From Motacilla alba alba (taxonomy: Eukaryota > Chordata > Aves > Passeriformes > Motacillidae): 64,000 nucleotides of DNA. A program made the translations under genes and the position numbers. The DNA lies in NCBI RefSeq assembly GCF_015832195.1, contig NC_052030.1, positions 12,791,439-12,855,438 of the forward strand, read 5' to 3'. Position 1 is the first letter of the stretch. Every line of letters starts with the position of its first letter. This document shows positions 40,456 through 52,815 of this stretch, piece by piece. Under the pieces are notes generated by a model that was not told the origin of the DNA, did no database searches, and saw only the letters and a list, made by a program, of their open reading frames with translations.

Positions 40456-43400
40456 CAAGCTGTTCAGAGCCCTGCTCAGCCAGGATTCTGCAGGTGACAA
40501 TCCAGCCTGGGCACAGCACGTGAGGATGATGTGTAACCTCCCTTCTCCAGACTCAAGGGTACTGCTGAAGAATTTTTCTCTTATCTATCTGAGACAATGC
40601 TACTGTAATTTGTACTGGGCAGAAATATTGAGAGAGCTGAATGAAGATTTTATCAGCTGGTTGTAGATAGTGACAGCTGGTTAATGTTCATATCTTCTGA
40701 AAGATCTTGAAAGAAATCTTGAATAGTTGTGCAGGAATTAATATGCCTCATCCCTCTTTGTGTTACTGAAGTGGGGCTGTGCTGTCATCTCCAGCCTGCA
40801 TTCTTTAATTTTCATAGCATGGGCTGATGGGCTCTCTGTCCATTGCTATGGTAACTGCTGCTTTATTTCTTACTCAAAGAAAACATTGACATAAACCCCA
40901 CCACAACGTGTCCTTTTTGTTCCCTGTGCACACCTAATGGATGCCAGAGCTGTGCAGATGTGTCACGATGGTGCTGGATGGAGAGCAGTGAGCTGCAGGG
41001 CTCCTGCCCCGGTGTGGGGCTGGTGTCACCTTCCAGCACCTGCAGAATTCAATGTCAGCTGCTTCAGCTCTGCTTTCATTCCTGCCCGTGTTTCATTAGG
41101 TTTCAGACACTTCAGGGTGGAAGCAGTCCCTGGCTGGGTGTGGGGAAGTGCTGTGGGGGAATGGGAGCTAACAGCAGATGAGGCATGTGAGCTTTGGTTT
41201 TGCTCTTAAACAGCTCCATTTTGAAGTGGAATTGATCCCATGAACCTCTGGCAGTCGTTCAGAATCCCTCCCAACCTTTCTGTGAACGCTCATGGAGGGA
41301 CTAGAGGTTCTTTTCCCTGTGTTAGTGCTTCTGTTTTGTTGCCTCAAAAGCCCCGAATGTCTCATGAAAAGCTCTACAAAACTGCAGTAGCCCAAGTCCC
41401 CTCCACGAGGTTCTGCTGCCCAGATTGCTGTTCCTCACATCCCCTGAGAGTGATGCAGGTGCAGAATGAAGTGTTCCCAGTTCCTCCCAGCATGGGCAGC
41501 TTGCTTGGAGTCCCCACACCCCTGTGACACCCTGCCAGGGATAGCTCTGGGGTCTGGCTCTTCTGGAAGGGAAAAATTCTCCTGGAAAAAGTCTTTCTGC
41601 AAGTGTTTTCTAGGGTTTTCCCTGCTACCTATCACAATTATCTGATAAATGTGGCAATTATCTTTTCATCTTTGTGTAAAAAAAAAAATAAAAAGAAATA
41701 ATTAAAAAAGCTAATAATTTTCTACAAGAGGAGGCTTGCATGTTCTGTGTTACGTTCTGTATGATTTTAGATGCAACCTCATTAAACATCTTTACACCCT
41801 CTCAGCTTCATCTCCATTAGCTCTCCAGGGGTTTCCCGGGAGGAAATGACTCTGCACCACCTTGCATTAAAACCCAGCAGAGTTTATTCTGGCGGAGCCC
41901 TTTGCTGGAGTGCTGACATGGAAGATGCTGTGTGTGGAGAGCAGGGTGTGCGGGGCTGAGCCCCATTCTGCACGAGGCTCTGCTGCAGAGCTCTGTGCCC
42001 TCGTGTGCAGGGCTCTAAATCAGGACTGTGCTTTCTGAAAGGCCTCACCCTGCAGATGGGACGTGCAGTGAAAATGGTTGGAAGGGGTCTAAGTGCTGCC
42101 CTGGTTGACAGGGTGATGCTTTAGTGCTCTGCAGGGTTATTCTGATCCCGCAGTTTGCTGCGGTTTAAATATTACTGATTCTGCTTTGGGGCACCCCTTT
42201 TGCCCTGCCAGGAAAGCAGGAGCAGGGGCTGTCGTTCTGGGGGTGTCGTTCTGGGGGTGTCCTGCGCTGCACAGGAGATGTGTTAGATGTGTTAGGTAAG
42301 AGCCGCTCTGTTCTCATCCCAGAACAGCTCTGTTCTCATCTCCCTAAATGAGGGTGAGTCACGGCCAGAGCCCAGCTGGATGCAGCAGCAATTCCAGCAG
42401 TGGGAAGCGGTTGGGAACTGCTTGTTCTAGGGAGCTGTGCTCGTTCAGGGAGGCAGCGACTGTCCTGTGTGTGTGATTTTATCTGCCTCCCCCTGTCCCT
42501 CTGCTCATTCCTGTTATGTGTTCTTATCTAAGCCCTGCCTGTTCAGGGAGGAAATTTAACATCCTCGTGGCAAAAGCAGGTGAAACACCCGCATGTCCTT
42601 CTCTGCTCAAAAAACAAATAAAAGCATAAGGAATGTTACTCTGATAATTATTTAAATGCTGCTGAAGGGCCCTCCTGGACTGGTTACATTTGATCTGGGA
42701 TTTGCCTTTTCACCAAATACTCAACTGATTCAGCAGCATGAAAGAAAAGGGGGGGAAAGACACGAGGATTGTGGTAATTGAGTCTTTCCAAATGTAAGAA
42801 AATCAGTCAGTTGTACTGAAATTCACAATTGCCAGTCTGGAGCGTACTTAGGTGTTTGTTTAATGGATAGCTGGTTTTACCTTTTATTTGTCTTTTCCAG
42901 AAACACAAAAAAGGATAGAAAAATAAGAAACACAAAATGAGTTTAACTCGATCTGAGCATGTTCTTAGTATCTGAAAAAAAAAGAAGGCCAGCTATTCTC
43001 TGTGTTCTATTAGAGCTTTGTTATTCAGAGCAGAAAGAGCCATGTGTGGGAATGCATTTCAGATGGGTATTTTGGAGAAAATTGAAATCTGGATTGATTT
43101 TCCTAGGAAATTCTTAAAATCTGGCCATTTATGCTTTTTAACATCCTCCTAGTGTGTGTGTAAGGCTTAAAGCACCCTTAGAGAAAAGCTTCTTGTGAGA
43201 TTCCAAATGAGTGGTGCTGACCTGGTGGGTAAAGCTGATTGTGTTTAATAGTCAGACTTCTTTTTTTCCCCAATTTTCAATTAAGTTTTTTCTTCTGATA
43301 CAGGTACATTTATGTAAGTGAGTAAGTTGGTTGTATTAGAACTTGAGATTTATACCTTTCCCTAAGTGTGTGGTTTAGTGTCCAAATTCCAGTACATCCT

Positions 43401-43911
43401 TTTGTAGAGCCGAGTGGACTCCTGTTTTCTTGTTTGAGTTGGCTCTTCTTGCTTAATCTGGAGCTGTGCCAAAAACATGAATATTCATGACACTGTTAAA
43501 CAAGATTTTTATTGAAAACAAAAAATGGATCTGAAGCTTTCATTTGTCATTCTGAACTCAGCTAGTGAAAGCCCTGTGAACAGGCACATTTATCAGGGAG
43601 GTTTTCCTGGTGTTTTCTGGGCTTTTTTTGCTTATTGAGTGAAAATTTGTTAGCGACCAGGAGTATCTCACTGGGCAGCGAGCCTGCCTTTAAGATATTT
43701 CTGTGTACAATATGAATATAATAGAGATGAAATGTATAAATTAAATTGCATTATTTTATATGTTGTATCAAGTAGGAAATGCTTTGACAAGCTGAGCCTC
43801 AGGGAGGGTGCTACAAGCAGAGCACAGATCTGGCAGAGCTAACAGAAGCCAGTGCTCCCTTTTTCCAGGGCTGCTGGTGGTGATCCCATCCTGGCTGCCT
43901 GGCATGCAGGG
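40456..43911. other. Non-coding stretch
   Basis: No supported gene. A 14-bp tandem duplication (gtcgttctgggggt) lies at 42231-42258. An A-rich patch with short runs is at 41678-41715. The stretch 42600-43760 is AT-rich and has no frame above 60 codons. Confidence 0.55.
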
Positions 43912-44438
43912 GCCAGGGCATTCCCTAGCCTTGCCTTGGGATGTACATTCCCCTAGAGCTGATCCTGAGTCCCTGTGCAGGAGCCAGGGCATTCCCCAGC
44001 CTTTCCTTGGGATGTGCCTTCCCCAAGCTCAGAGCTGATTCCGAGTCCCTGTGCAGGAGCCAGGGCATTCCCCAGCCTTGCCTTGGGATGTGCATTCCCC
44101 TAGAGCTGATCCTGAGTCCCTGAGCAGGAGCCAGGGCATTCCTCAGCCTTTCCTTGGGATGTGCCTTCCCCTAGAGCTGATCCTGAGTCCCTGAGCAGGG
44201 GCCAGGGCATTCCCCAAGCTCAGAGCTGATCCTGAGTCCCTGAGCAGGGGCCAGGGCATTCCCCTAGAGCTGATTCTGAGTCCCTGTGCAGGAGCCAGGG
44301 CATTCCCCAGCCTTGCCTTGGGATGTGCCTTCCCCTAGAGCTGATTCTGAGTCCCTGTGCAGGGGTCAGGGCATTCCCCAGCCTTTCCTTGGGATGTGCA
44401 TTCCCCTAGAGCTGATTCTGAGTCCCTGAGCAGGGGCT
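43912..44438. repeat. Minisatellite, about 71-bp unit, 8 copies with two shortened units
   Basis: The ccagggcattcc marker recurs at 43912, 43984, 44060, 44131, 44202, 44251 and 44296, with a tcagggcattcc form at 44366. Steps are 72, 76, 71, 71, 49, 45 and 70 bp. The units starting at 44202 and 44251 lack the same block (the cagccttgccttgggatgtg part), so a shortened unit has arisen and probably been copied. Other unit parts are agagctgatcctgagtccct and cattcccct. Short open frames across it are repeat reads. Confidence 0.93.
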
Positions 44439-44459
44439 GAATGAGAGAGATTTATTTCC

Positions 44460-44476
44460 CATGGATGGATGGATGG
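44460..44476. repeat. (ATGG)4 microsatellite
   Basis: Four tandem ATGG units immediately downstream of the 71-bp array. Confidence 0.8.
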
Positions 44477-46334
44477 GGAAAGTGAGAAGATGAGCACTAA
44501 GACGGGTTTCTCTTGCAGCCTCTGGCCTGTACAAGAAATTAAATAGGTTTAGCTTTTAGATGGCACGTGGAGCTGATTGGAGAGGTCCTCCCTTGTTTAT
44601 TCTGCCAGGTGAAATTCTCGTGGGAGCTGTCTGTTTCACCCTGCGGAGCAGACTGGCTCGGATTGTTTCCTTTTGTGTATGTTACCCAGCAGGACAGTAT
44701 CCTGAGATTAGCAGGAATTATTTATATTCTCATTCAGTCCTGCCGAACACTTCAGTGTGGTGCTTTGACAACCTGTTGCCCAACGTGATGGGTTGGGTGG
44801 TGTTCATTTCTGAACTAACAGGAACGTTGTGAAAGTTGTGTAAGCTGCAGTGAAACTAGGTTTTTTTCAGATATCTTAATTCTCCTCCCAGCTAGAAGAG
44901 GAAGGCCAGAGCTAATTCCACACAAATTGCTTGGGGGTATAAAGGGCATCAGTGAGTGCAGGAATGGAGAACATGAAAGGGCAGGAGCTCACAGACAGTT
45001 GCCCAGTGAATCCTGATTTCCCCACCCTGAGGAATCTGGCCCCTGGGTGGTTTCTCCCCAGCTGCAGTGGTGGCAGTGCAGGGGCCAGGGTTTGCCTGCA
45101 GGACTGTGGCACAGGCTCGGGGCATCCCTGGAGCAGCTGTGGCCGAGGAAGGAGGACTTGCCAGCTTTGGAAACCAGGGGGGCTCTCCGGGTAGAGTTGT
45201 GGGAAAGAATTGCTGTAACAACAAACTATTTGCTCTTAAAGAGGGGAAAGTATGTAACACCATCAAAGGGGGACAAGCATTCAAAGGGAAACACATGTCT
45301 GAAACATACGGGTCAAGTTTATTTGAAAGGAAAATTTGTTTGCTTTTGATTCTTTATAACGTTTCCCATAGAGACTAGCGAATATAGCTGCCACATTTTT
45401 GGCAAAGGGTGTCTTATCCTAAACCTGGAACACTTAAATACACATGCTTACATAAATATGGTCTCTATTAGTTTCAGCTGTGGGATTTCTAATTCCTGCC
45501 TTTTGTAGTTTTTTTTGTAGTTTTTGTTTTGTTTTGTTTTGTTTTCCTCTGTTGGCTGTATTTGAAGCTTTAAAGAGGCTTGGTAATAAAAAAATGTTGT
45601 TGCTGCTTTTTTTTAGAAAGAGAATGAAGGACAAGGGGATGAAGAGAAATCTTTGTCAGGGGTACTGGTGTCTGAGCAAAGGTGAGCAGGAGTGGGACAC
45701 TGGTGATGGCTGTGCTGTAAAACCTTTCTGTAGGGTGCCTGAAACCACCTGAGGTTTGCAGTTATTGGAAGTGGGTATTAAAACTGGTTGGCTCTTACAG
45801 AAAACATGTGGGTAGCCATAACTCAGGAATCCTCTCTGGCTGTGCTTTCCAGAAAATATCCATTAGCAGAGTTGAGCTTTTGAAGCAGGAATAGGGTGAA
45901 GTCAAATCAGCCCCTAATCACTGAACCCTTCTGGTCCCAGAGCCTTCCCTGGGCTGGAATAAAGCAGTTTTTAATTTCCTTTTTTTCCCCAAATGGTGCT
46001 TCCAATCCCCCACCACCCTCTTCATTCAGTTCACTTTGTTTATTTTTAAATAAACATATGGCATACTCATCTCTGACCAGGCAAAGAGCTCTCATTGATG
46101 TCAGTGGGAGCTTCACCACCTCCAGGATGGGAGTGGGGATCAATAAAGGAGCTCCTGAGAGCTGGCCAGGCTCGTATTCCACAGGCTGTTTGAAAAAGCA
46201 AACAATCCAGTGAGGCCTAATCAAGTTAAGTGCATTTAAAACACCCGTGGGGGCTGTCATCAGGGCTTGCAGTGAGCAGGATTGCTGGAAACCTTTCAGA
46301 GCCTTGGTGAGGAGCTGGGCACGCTCCTGGACAG
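44477..46334. other. Non-coding stretch
   Basis: No supported gene. A (TTTTG)4 run lies at about 45521-45545. Frames at 44949-45378 on both strands have no recognised domain. Confidence 0.5.
45521..45545. repeat. (TTTTG)4 microsatellite
   Basis: Consecutive TTTTG units within a T-rich stretch; no retroposon body is recognised beside it. Confidence 0.85.
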
Positions 46335-46440
46335 AGTCACAGACTGGTTTGGGTAGGGAGGCACTTCAGAGCCCAGCTCCAGCCCCTGGGACAGGGACAG
46401 CTTCCCCTGGCCCTGGCTGCTCTCAGCACGCTGTCCAGCA
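46335..46440 (-). mobile_element. CR1 LINE remnant (3' end)
   Basis: The series agtcacagactggtttggg, then ggcacttcagagcccagctc, then gacagggacagcttcccctg and ggctgctctcagc follows the reverse complement of the avian CR1 3' untranslated region as I remember it (tcacagaatggtttgggt, ggacctt...ccagctcc, gggacacctcccac, gttgctcagagcc). The element therefore lies on the minus strand. It is diverged and 5'-truncated, as most CR1 copies are. Confidence 0.75.
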
Positions 46441-49400
46441 CGTGGTACTAGGTTTAGGCTGGGATTAGGGCTTATGGGTCAAGGCTTTTGCCTTCCCCTC
46501 CGTGCAGGGGCTGCTCTTGCCTTTTCCTGCACGTTGCAGCGCTTCTGACAGCTGACACAAGAGACAGCAGGGACAGACACGGGGACAGTTGCCAGGGTTT
46601 GTTTGGCTTTGTTTCCTTTCTCTCTCCAGCCCAAAAACCAGGGAGGGAGAGGAGGAGCAGGGGATTTGGCTGTTGCCAGTTTGAGGGGTTTGCAGAGAGC
46701 AGGCATCTGCCCTGAGGGTGGATGGCTGCAGCTTTCTGAGCAGGAGGTGCCAGGGGCAGCTCTCAGGACACTGACAGCTCTGCCCTGCCCCAGGTGATGA
46801 ACTGCCTGAATCCCCCTTCTGACTCCTCACAGAGCCTGGGTGTCAGGTATTGAATGACTCTTAATCAAGTTAAACCAGGTGTGGGGCTGTGCTGTGTTCC
46901 TAAAGTCTAATTTTGTCATTTTTACAGGGCTGTATCTGTGATTTTGGGTGACTGATAAGGCAGTAAATATGCACAGATTGTGTTTTACACACATTGAGAT
47001 AAAAATCTCTTCCACTGCTGGGCTTCTTAACCCAGAAGGAATATGTTCTTTAAATATTTCTTCACAGCTAAACTCAAGCTGAAAGGTTCATCTGCCACAG
47101 AGGCAATCTTTGTGTGCAGCCCTGGTTTTCTCTTTGGAGCTTGGTGGGTGCTGGACTTTGGTTCTACAAACCTTGAAGTCTCCTGAGCTCTGAGTCCCCA
47201 AATGGCTCAAGTATTTCTGTGCCAGAGGTTTTTATTACACTGAATAATAGAATCAGTTCTCCTCCTGGGAGTGAATCCACTCTTTGGGCTGCTTACAGTT
47301 GGGGCTCATCTTCATTCCCTTCAGATACATCTTGATGGCAGAGCAATGATAAAATTTCGTGTTCTCAGTGTTGGGTTCTGACCTTAGAGCTGAGGATGGG
47401 TTTGAGAATATTCATTCCTGCTAACACAGGGATAGTAAGAGATTCTGAGCTACCTCTAGGAGTGATGATAAAGAGGGTAAAATGTTTTAATGAGCCTTTT
47501 TAGCAGTCTGACTTCTCTCCAGATATACCTAGGTTTTGCTACAATCTCCATAATGATTTAAAATCTGTCAGACTCCCTTCCCAGTCTTGTTCTGAGTGTG
47601 TTACACAGTAAACCTGAAGGATGATCTTTTTTTAAGGACAGCCCAGGATAAAAATAGTATCTTTCTCAGAGAAATGGGTGAAAGAGTTTTCACAGGCCCT
47701 GCCAACAGTGTTCCTGGCTCCGAGCATCTCTGTTTATCCTGCTCTTCTAAAAGCACTGAATTCACTTTCAAGTTTGAAAGCATTAAAAAAAAAGAATAAA
47801 TTGGAGATCCAGATTTGATGGTGCACTTGGAAGGTGCAGCAGGCATTAAAGTTCCATCTCCTCTTTGAGTTGTTCTCAGCATCGAGCACTGGGATGCCAG
47901 ATTCTGGGATGCTGGCAGTGCTCCCGCTTGCCTAGCGAAGCAATCCCATCATAATGAACGCGGGGAGCCTTTTTGGGTAGGAAAATATTTATGGGATCTG
48001 CAGAGCCCACGAAATGAACCGGAGCAAAGGAGCTCTGCCAAGCTGGGCTGTGCAGATTAAGGACATATGGTTGCTGTGGCTGCTGCTGGCACCATCCTTT
48101 GAAGCCTGGCTCCTGCCTTGTCTCCCTGCCATCCCTCCTGCTCCCAGGTGCCACTCCCAGGTGCCAGGAGGGACCAGCAGGAGCTGCTGCAGCCCCTCCC
48201 CGTGAGCTCGGGGTGTGTTCCGAGCTCAGGTGAGCAGCTGAAACTCAAATAAGAAGTGGCACCGAGCTTGTCAGTACCTCCCTGCCTCCTCTCTCTGTAT
48301 TATGTAAGCTCCTCACACGAATAGTTTGGAGTTTCTCATTATCCCGATTTCTTGTAGAAGTTCTGCAGCCAAACCCATGTACAAATCTGCTCTAAATGTG
48401 GAATAATCCTGCTAAAACACCACGGAAGAGAACGGAATTTAACCCAGTATATCCAGATTAAACAAATCCCGCTGGAAAGACAATTAAAACTTCAATTTTT
48501 GTGTTGATTACATCAATGTTTTACTTTTAAAAATCTGTCTTTAGGGGAAATAATACTGTAGAGTGCCTGCATTATTTATTTTTATTCCCATGCAGAACAG
48601 CAAGTGAAAAGCTGGGTTAAAGGCTGCCCAAAATTACAAACGATTGTTTATTTTTAAAAACGGTGTTTACCTCACTGGAAAGGCATTGGCATTTGGGAAT
48701 GGGAAATGATGGGAGATGTAAACAGAAACATCCTTCATTGTCAGGGCAGCTTCAGCACAGAAGCACGTTCCATCAGCACTGGCTCCTTCTCATTAAGTGG
48801 TGTCACTTAATTACAGCTCCAGGTGAAACAAAATGATTTGCAATAACCGTGTCAATTTAATTAGCATGATACAAATATAAACCTTTGGTTTTTTCCTCAT
48901 TGCATAATGCATGGCCATGACCTCTTTAAGTGTATTTACTTCTATTGACATCTTAATTGGCCGCCCACGCAGGGTTCCTCTGCGCACTGATTTTCATGGG
49001 AACAAAAGACAAAGGACTCTGTCACTCCCAGGAGGAGCCGCATCAAATCACATCCTTGGCCCCTTCCTGCTTCTCTTCCCAAGGGGCGAAAGCATCCCTA
49101 AAAATCCACGGTGTGAATGGCACAGTGAGAGAGGACAGTTGTGTGTTTTAGCATGACCTTGAAGGGACAGAGGGGACCAGGGCCCTCCCTGGAACTGAGG
49201 TGGGAGAAACTGCAAAGCACGCCCAGAGCAGCTCTCAGAGGATGCTTCAGGCCCATCTACCTCCTTCTTAAAACCAGACATGCTTAGAGGGAATGCAGAA
49301 CCACAGCAGCTTTCCCTCATCTCTGGCTTTTTCCTGTGTGGCAATTTGTAGATGCTTTTGCAAATTCCTTTAGGGTCTTAAATGATTTCACACTTTTTAC

Positions 49401-50761
49401 ATATATATAACATTTATTTTTTCCATTGTTAAAGCAGTTTTTCCTGTTCTTACCCTGGTGTGCGTCAGTTCCATTTGTCATCCTCTGTGGAGGGCTGATG
49501 GGTGCAGACTCTTTTAATTAACTAACCATGGATCAGTTTTTCAGAAGATCACCTTTGAGGTGCCTGAAGAGAGGTTATGAGGTATCCAAACAGAATGAGT
49601 GTCCATCTCCTAGAACTGGATCTTTGTTAAACTTCACTGGGTGTTTAACTGTTGCAATACCTTTAAAAATCTGGGTAGGTCTTGGTGTGATTTGTGAGCT
49701 CAACAAAGGGTGCTCGAAGGGAAGGAGTTGTACATCTTGCAGAATTACCACTGAAACAACAGTGAAAGGCTCTGTAAGCTCAGAACTCAAACCTGCTTCT
49801 GCATCTTGACCAGGATGATGAAGATAGAAAAGCCAGGCCTTTTTCTCACTCATTAAAAAAATTGCTTTCCTTCTTTGAGCAATAGGATTTTGTACCATGC
49901 CCCAAATGGTCAGTGCTGTTCCTCTGCCTAGAGCTAATTCTCACTTTGCCCAGCAGTCATTTGAAAAGCTCCCCTTAATTTTTTTTTTTTTAAAGTAGGA
50001 ATGTGCTCTGAAATGTTGTTGTGAAAACCCACAGCACAGAAGCAAGTGGAAATTGCCAGCAGAAATGACAGATGTGGCAGACACCAACCTGCACGCTGCC
50101 ACCAGTGCTCCTAATTATAGGCCAGCAAAGGAAAATTTTGAGCTGAATTTTGCCAACATTCAGCCTACAACAGTCAGTCTATGATTAGTCAAGTCATCAG
50201 AATATAAACAAAAATAATTCAATCAGCAAAGCAGAAATCCCATCTGCAAGGGGTGCAGGCACCGAGCTGAAAGAAATGCTGCCTTTTAGGAGGACAGAGC
50301 AGGATCAGGTGTAACTTCTGGATCCAGCAGAAAAGCTTGATAAACTGGATAATGTATCTGCACAGTTTCTAACGTGGTTGAAAACACAAAACACAATCAG
50401 AACTTCATTTTATGGCAACATCCTGGCAACCAAAGCGTTTGGCCTGAGAATCTGATGTTTTCAGACCGGCAGAGTCTCAGCTAGAAATTAATGTGTCTAA
50501 AGACTGGTTTTGTTTCATAGAGCACAGATAATATGAAAATTTGATTAGTTCATACTCCATCAACATAAAAGATACGAGGTATGAATATTCTATTAACATC
50601 TTTGAACTGAACAAATGGCTGTGCCTGCTCGGTTGCAAGCCCTGGATTGCACAGCCACAGAGAACTCCTCTGTTTGTGACAAAGGCTGGTACATAATGCC
50701 AGCTTCAAGTATTTATCATTTTGCAATAGCACTCCTTGGACAGTTCATGGTCGACTACAGA

Positions 50762-50764
<3 letters not shown>
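46441..50764. other. Non-coding stretch
   Basis: No supported gene. The AT-rich segment 48290-48930 has several TAATTA-like sites and few open frames; it is a candidate for a conserved non-coding element but nothing in a single sequence proves it. Frames at 46465-46830 and 49528-49898 lack known domains. Confidence 0.5.

Positions 50765-50794
<30 letters not shown>
50765..50794. repeat. Poly-A tract (30 bases)
   Basis: An uninterrupted run of 30 A residues, the longest homopolymer in the window. It could be the tail of a retroposed transcript, but the upstream 150 bp gives no recognised gene or SINE and no flanking direct repeat was found, so its origin stays open. Its exact length is prone to sequencing error. 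Confidence 0.9.
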
Positions 50795-50796
<2 letters not shown>

Positions 50797-52445
50797 AGGC
50801 TGGAGTTATAAATGAGAACAGAAAATGTAAAAAAAAGTGTGAACTCTCTCTGCTTTACGATTTTCATGAATATAATGAGAGATGGGTGGGCCATTTGAAT
50901 AGATAAATGATGTATGATGGAAGTACAGAGAGCATCAGGAGAGAGGTTTTTCCTCTGAGCATTTTAAAATGTCCCATTCTTGTGATAGAGGCTGATTTTT
51001 AGGTGAAGTGCAATCTAAACCCTCCGTGTCTACAGTGGATTAAAAACTCTTTCTTGCTCCTTTTCAGAGGTAATGTTTTAGTGTCATTCTTTTATCTTCT
51101 CAAAATGCTTTCTGTAGCAGCAGTTCTAGAAACAGTCCTGCTCTTGCCTCCAGTCCTATTTCCATGAAATGCTGGATGGCTCCCTCTTGCCACTAATGGA
51201 AAAAACTCCATTGTTGTGGTGTTTATAGCCCTGGATTATTAGGAGCTGAGTTTGGCTGGAATTCTTGGCAAAATGATGTGTTCAGTGAAGAGTACAACTT
51301 TGAGGCAGCCAAAGAAATTAATATGTCAAATTTTAATTTAAGAAAGAGCTGAACAACCTGAAAATGAAACAGAGCCTTTCAATTTATGAAAAAAAAAATC
51401 ATTTCATCCAGTAACATTTTTTCCTGCCTTCTGGTAAATAGCAACCTCCAAAACCATTTTATGTTGACAGTAATAATTTTACCTCTGTTAGTGGTTTAGT
51501 CTGACCAGCAACCCCCAAACCAATTACTCACAAAGTTCTATTTCTGAGCCTTTACTTTTTAATATCCTTTAAAAATGCGGGGAGCTCTTTTCGTGGTTTG
51601 AAGACTCCTCCTGGGGAAGCAGCGTTTCTGCAGTTGTGTTCCTGCTGATCCCCCTCTGTAGGAGTCTCCTGTGCTGAGGCTTTTTCCAAAATCACTTCTT
51701 GTTGCAAGGAGCTTCCAGGTGCAGGGGAAGCCAACTGTCCTTGGGTGAGAGGGGCAAAGTTTCCAAAATCTTCATGAGAGCCAACCAAGACTGCTCATTT
51801 CGTGTTTAATGTTGAATTAGGGTGAGGACACCTCCCCAGGGCTGAGGTGCAGATGGAATTTGGCCCTGAGGTCACTCACAGCAGTGTGTTTGTGTATTTT
51901 TGTGTGAAGGTGGTACCACGCAAGCACTCTGTAAGAGAATTTCCTTGATTCTTATGCCTGAAAGAAATCCAAGCGTTGTTATTTCAACACAGTTACGCTG
52001 GCAAAATCTCCACAAAGTTTCTCTTTGAGTCTTCAGGTCAATGTCATCTTACTAATGTGTCTTGCACGTGGATTTTCTTCTTTTGGAAGGCAGGACAAGT
52101 CTGTGCTGTTTTGTGTTGTGGCCACACTTGAGCCAGTGAGAGCATCCCTTAATCACATTCCCAAACTGGCACAAAGGAGGAGGGAAAACGTCATGCAGGC
52201 TTTTGGATGAGAGTCCTGAGATGGAGATAGAGCATTTCCTGGCTCCCTAATGGCTTCGTTCCTTTTCAAGGGGAAAAATAGGCTTTTATCAGCTTTGAAG
52301 GTCAGGTAGTAAAATCAGAGGTTAAGCAGTTTGGCTTTAGTTTTGGATGCAGCATTAAAAATTCCTCTTCAAGGGCTGGATCGAGCAGCACACAGTCCCT
52401 TCTGCCTGTTCATGGATCTCAGCTCTGGAGCACAACTCCAGAGGT
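50795..52445. other. Non-coding stretch
   Basis: No supported gene or element. The part before 51500 is AT-rich. Confidence 0.55.
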
Positions 52446-52510
52446 CAAATCACAGACTCACAGAAGGGTTTGGGTTCGGAAGGGACCTCAGCTCCTCTCA
52501 GCTGGGACCT
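52446..52510 (-). mobile_element. CR1 LINE remnant (extreme 3' end)
   Basis: aatcacagactcacagaagg followed by gtttgggttcggaagggacc is a close match to the reverse complement of the avian CR1 3' terminus, including the decayed 8-bp terminal repeat (cacagaat-like). Only about 65 bp remain, on the minus strand. Confidence 0.8.
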
Positions 52511-52700
52511 CTCCTTTGAAAGGCAGAATTTCAGGCGAAATTCTAAACCCACTGACGAGCAAGCAAAGCCCTAAAAATACAGCAGGCTTGTTGCTTTCCA
52601 CTTAGAACTGATCAAAAGCTACAAACAGATGTAGTTGGATTAAATCTGTGAAATGGGAACTGCAGCTGCCTCCTGTGGGAAACGCCCAGCAGCAGGGCTG

Positions 52701-52815
52701 GGGTGCAATCCCTCTGTGCTCTCCTCTGCTCTCACAGGGAAATACCCAGCCCTGGGGCTGGCAGAGCTCCCTGCTCTGAGAGGGGTGCAATCCCTCTGTG
52801 CTCTCCTCTGCACTC
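52701..52815. repeat. 82-bp spaced duplication
   Basis: The segment starting gggtgcaatccctctgtgct occurs at 52701 and again at 52783, followed in both by ctcctctg and then ctctcac or cactcag. The intervening sequence is weakly similar, so this is an old two-copy tandem duplication. Confidence 0.85.
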
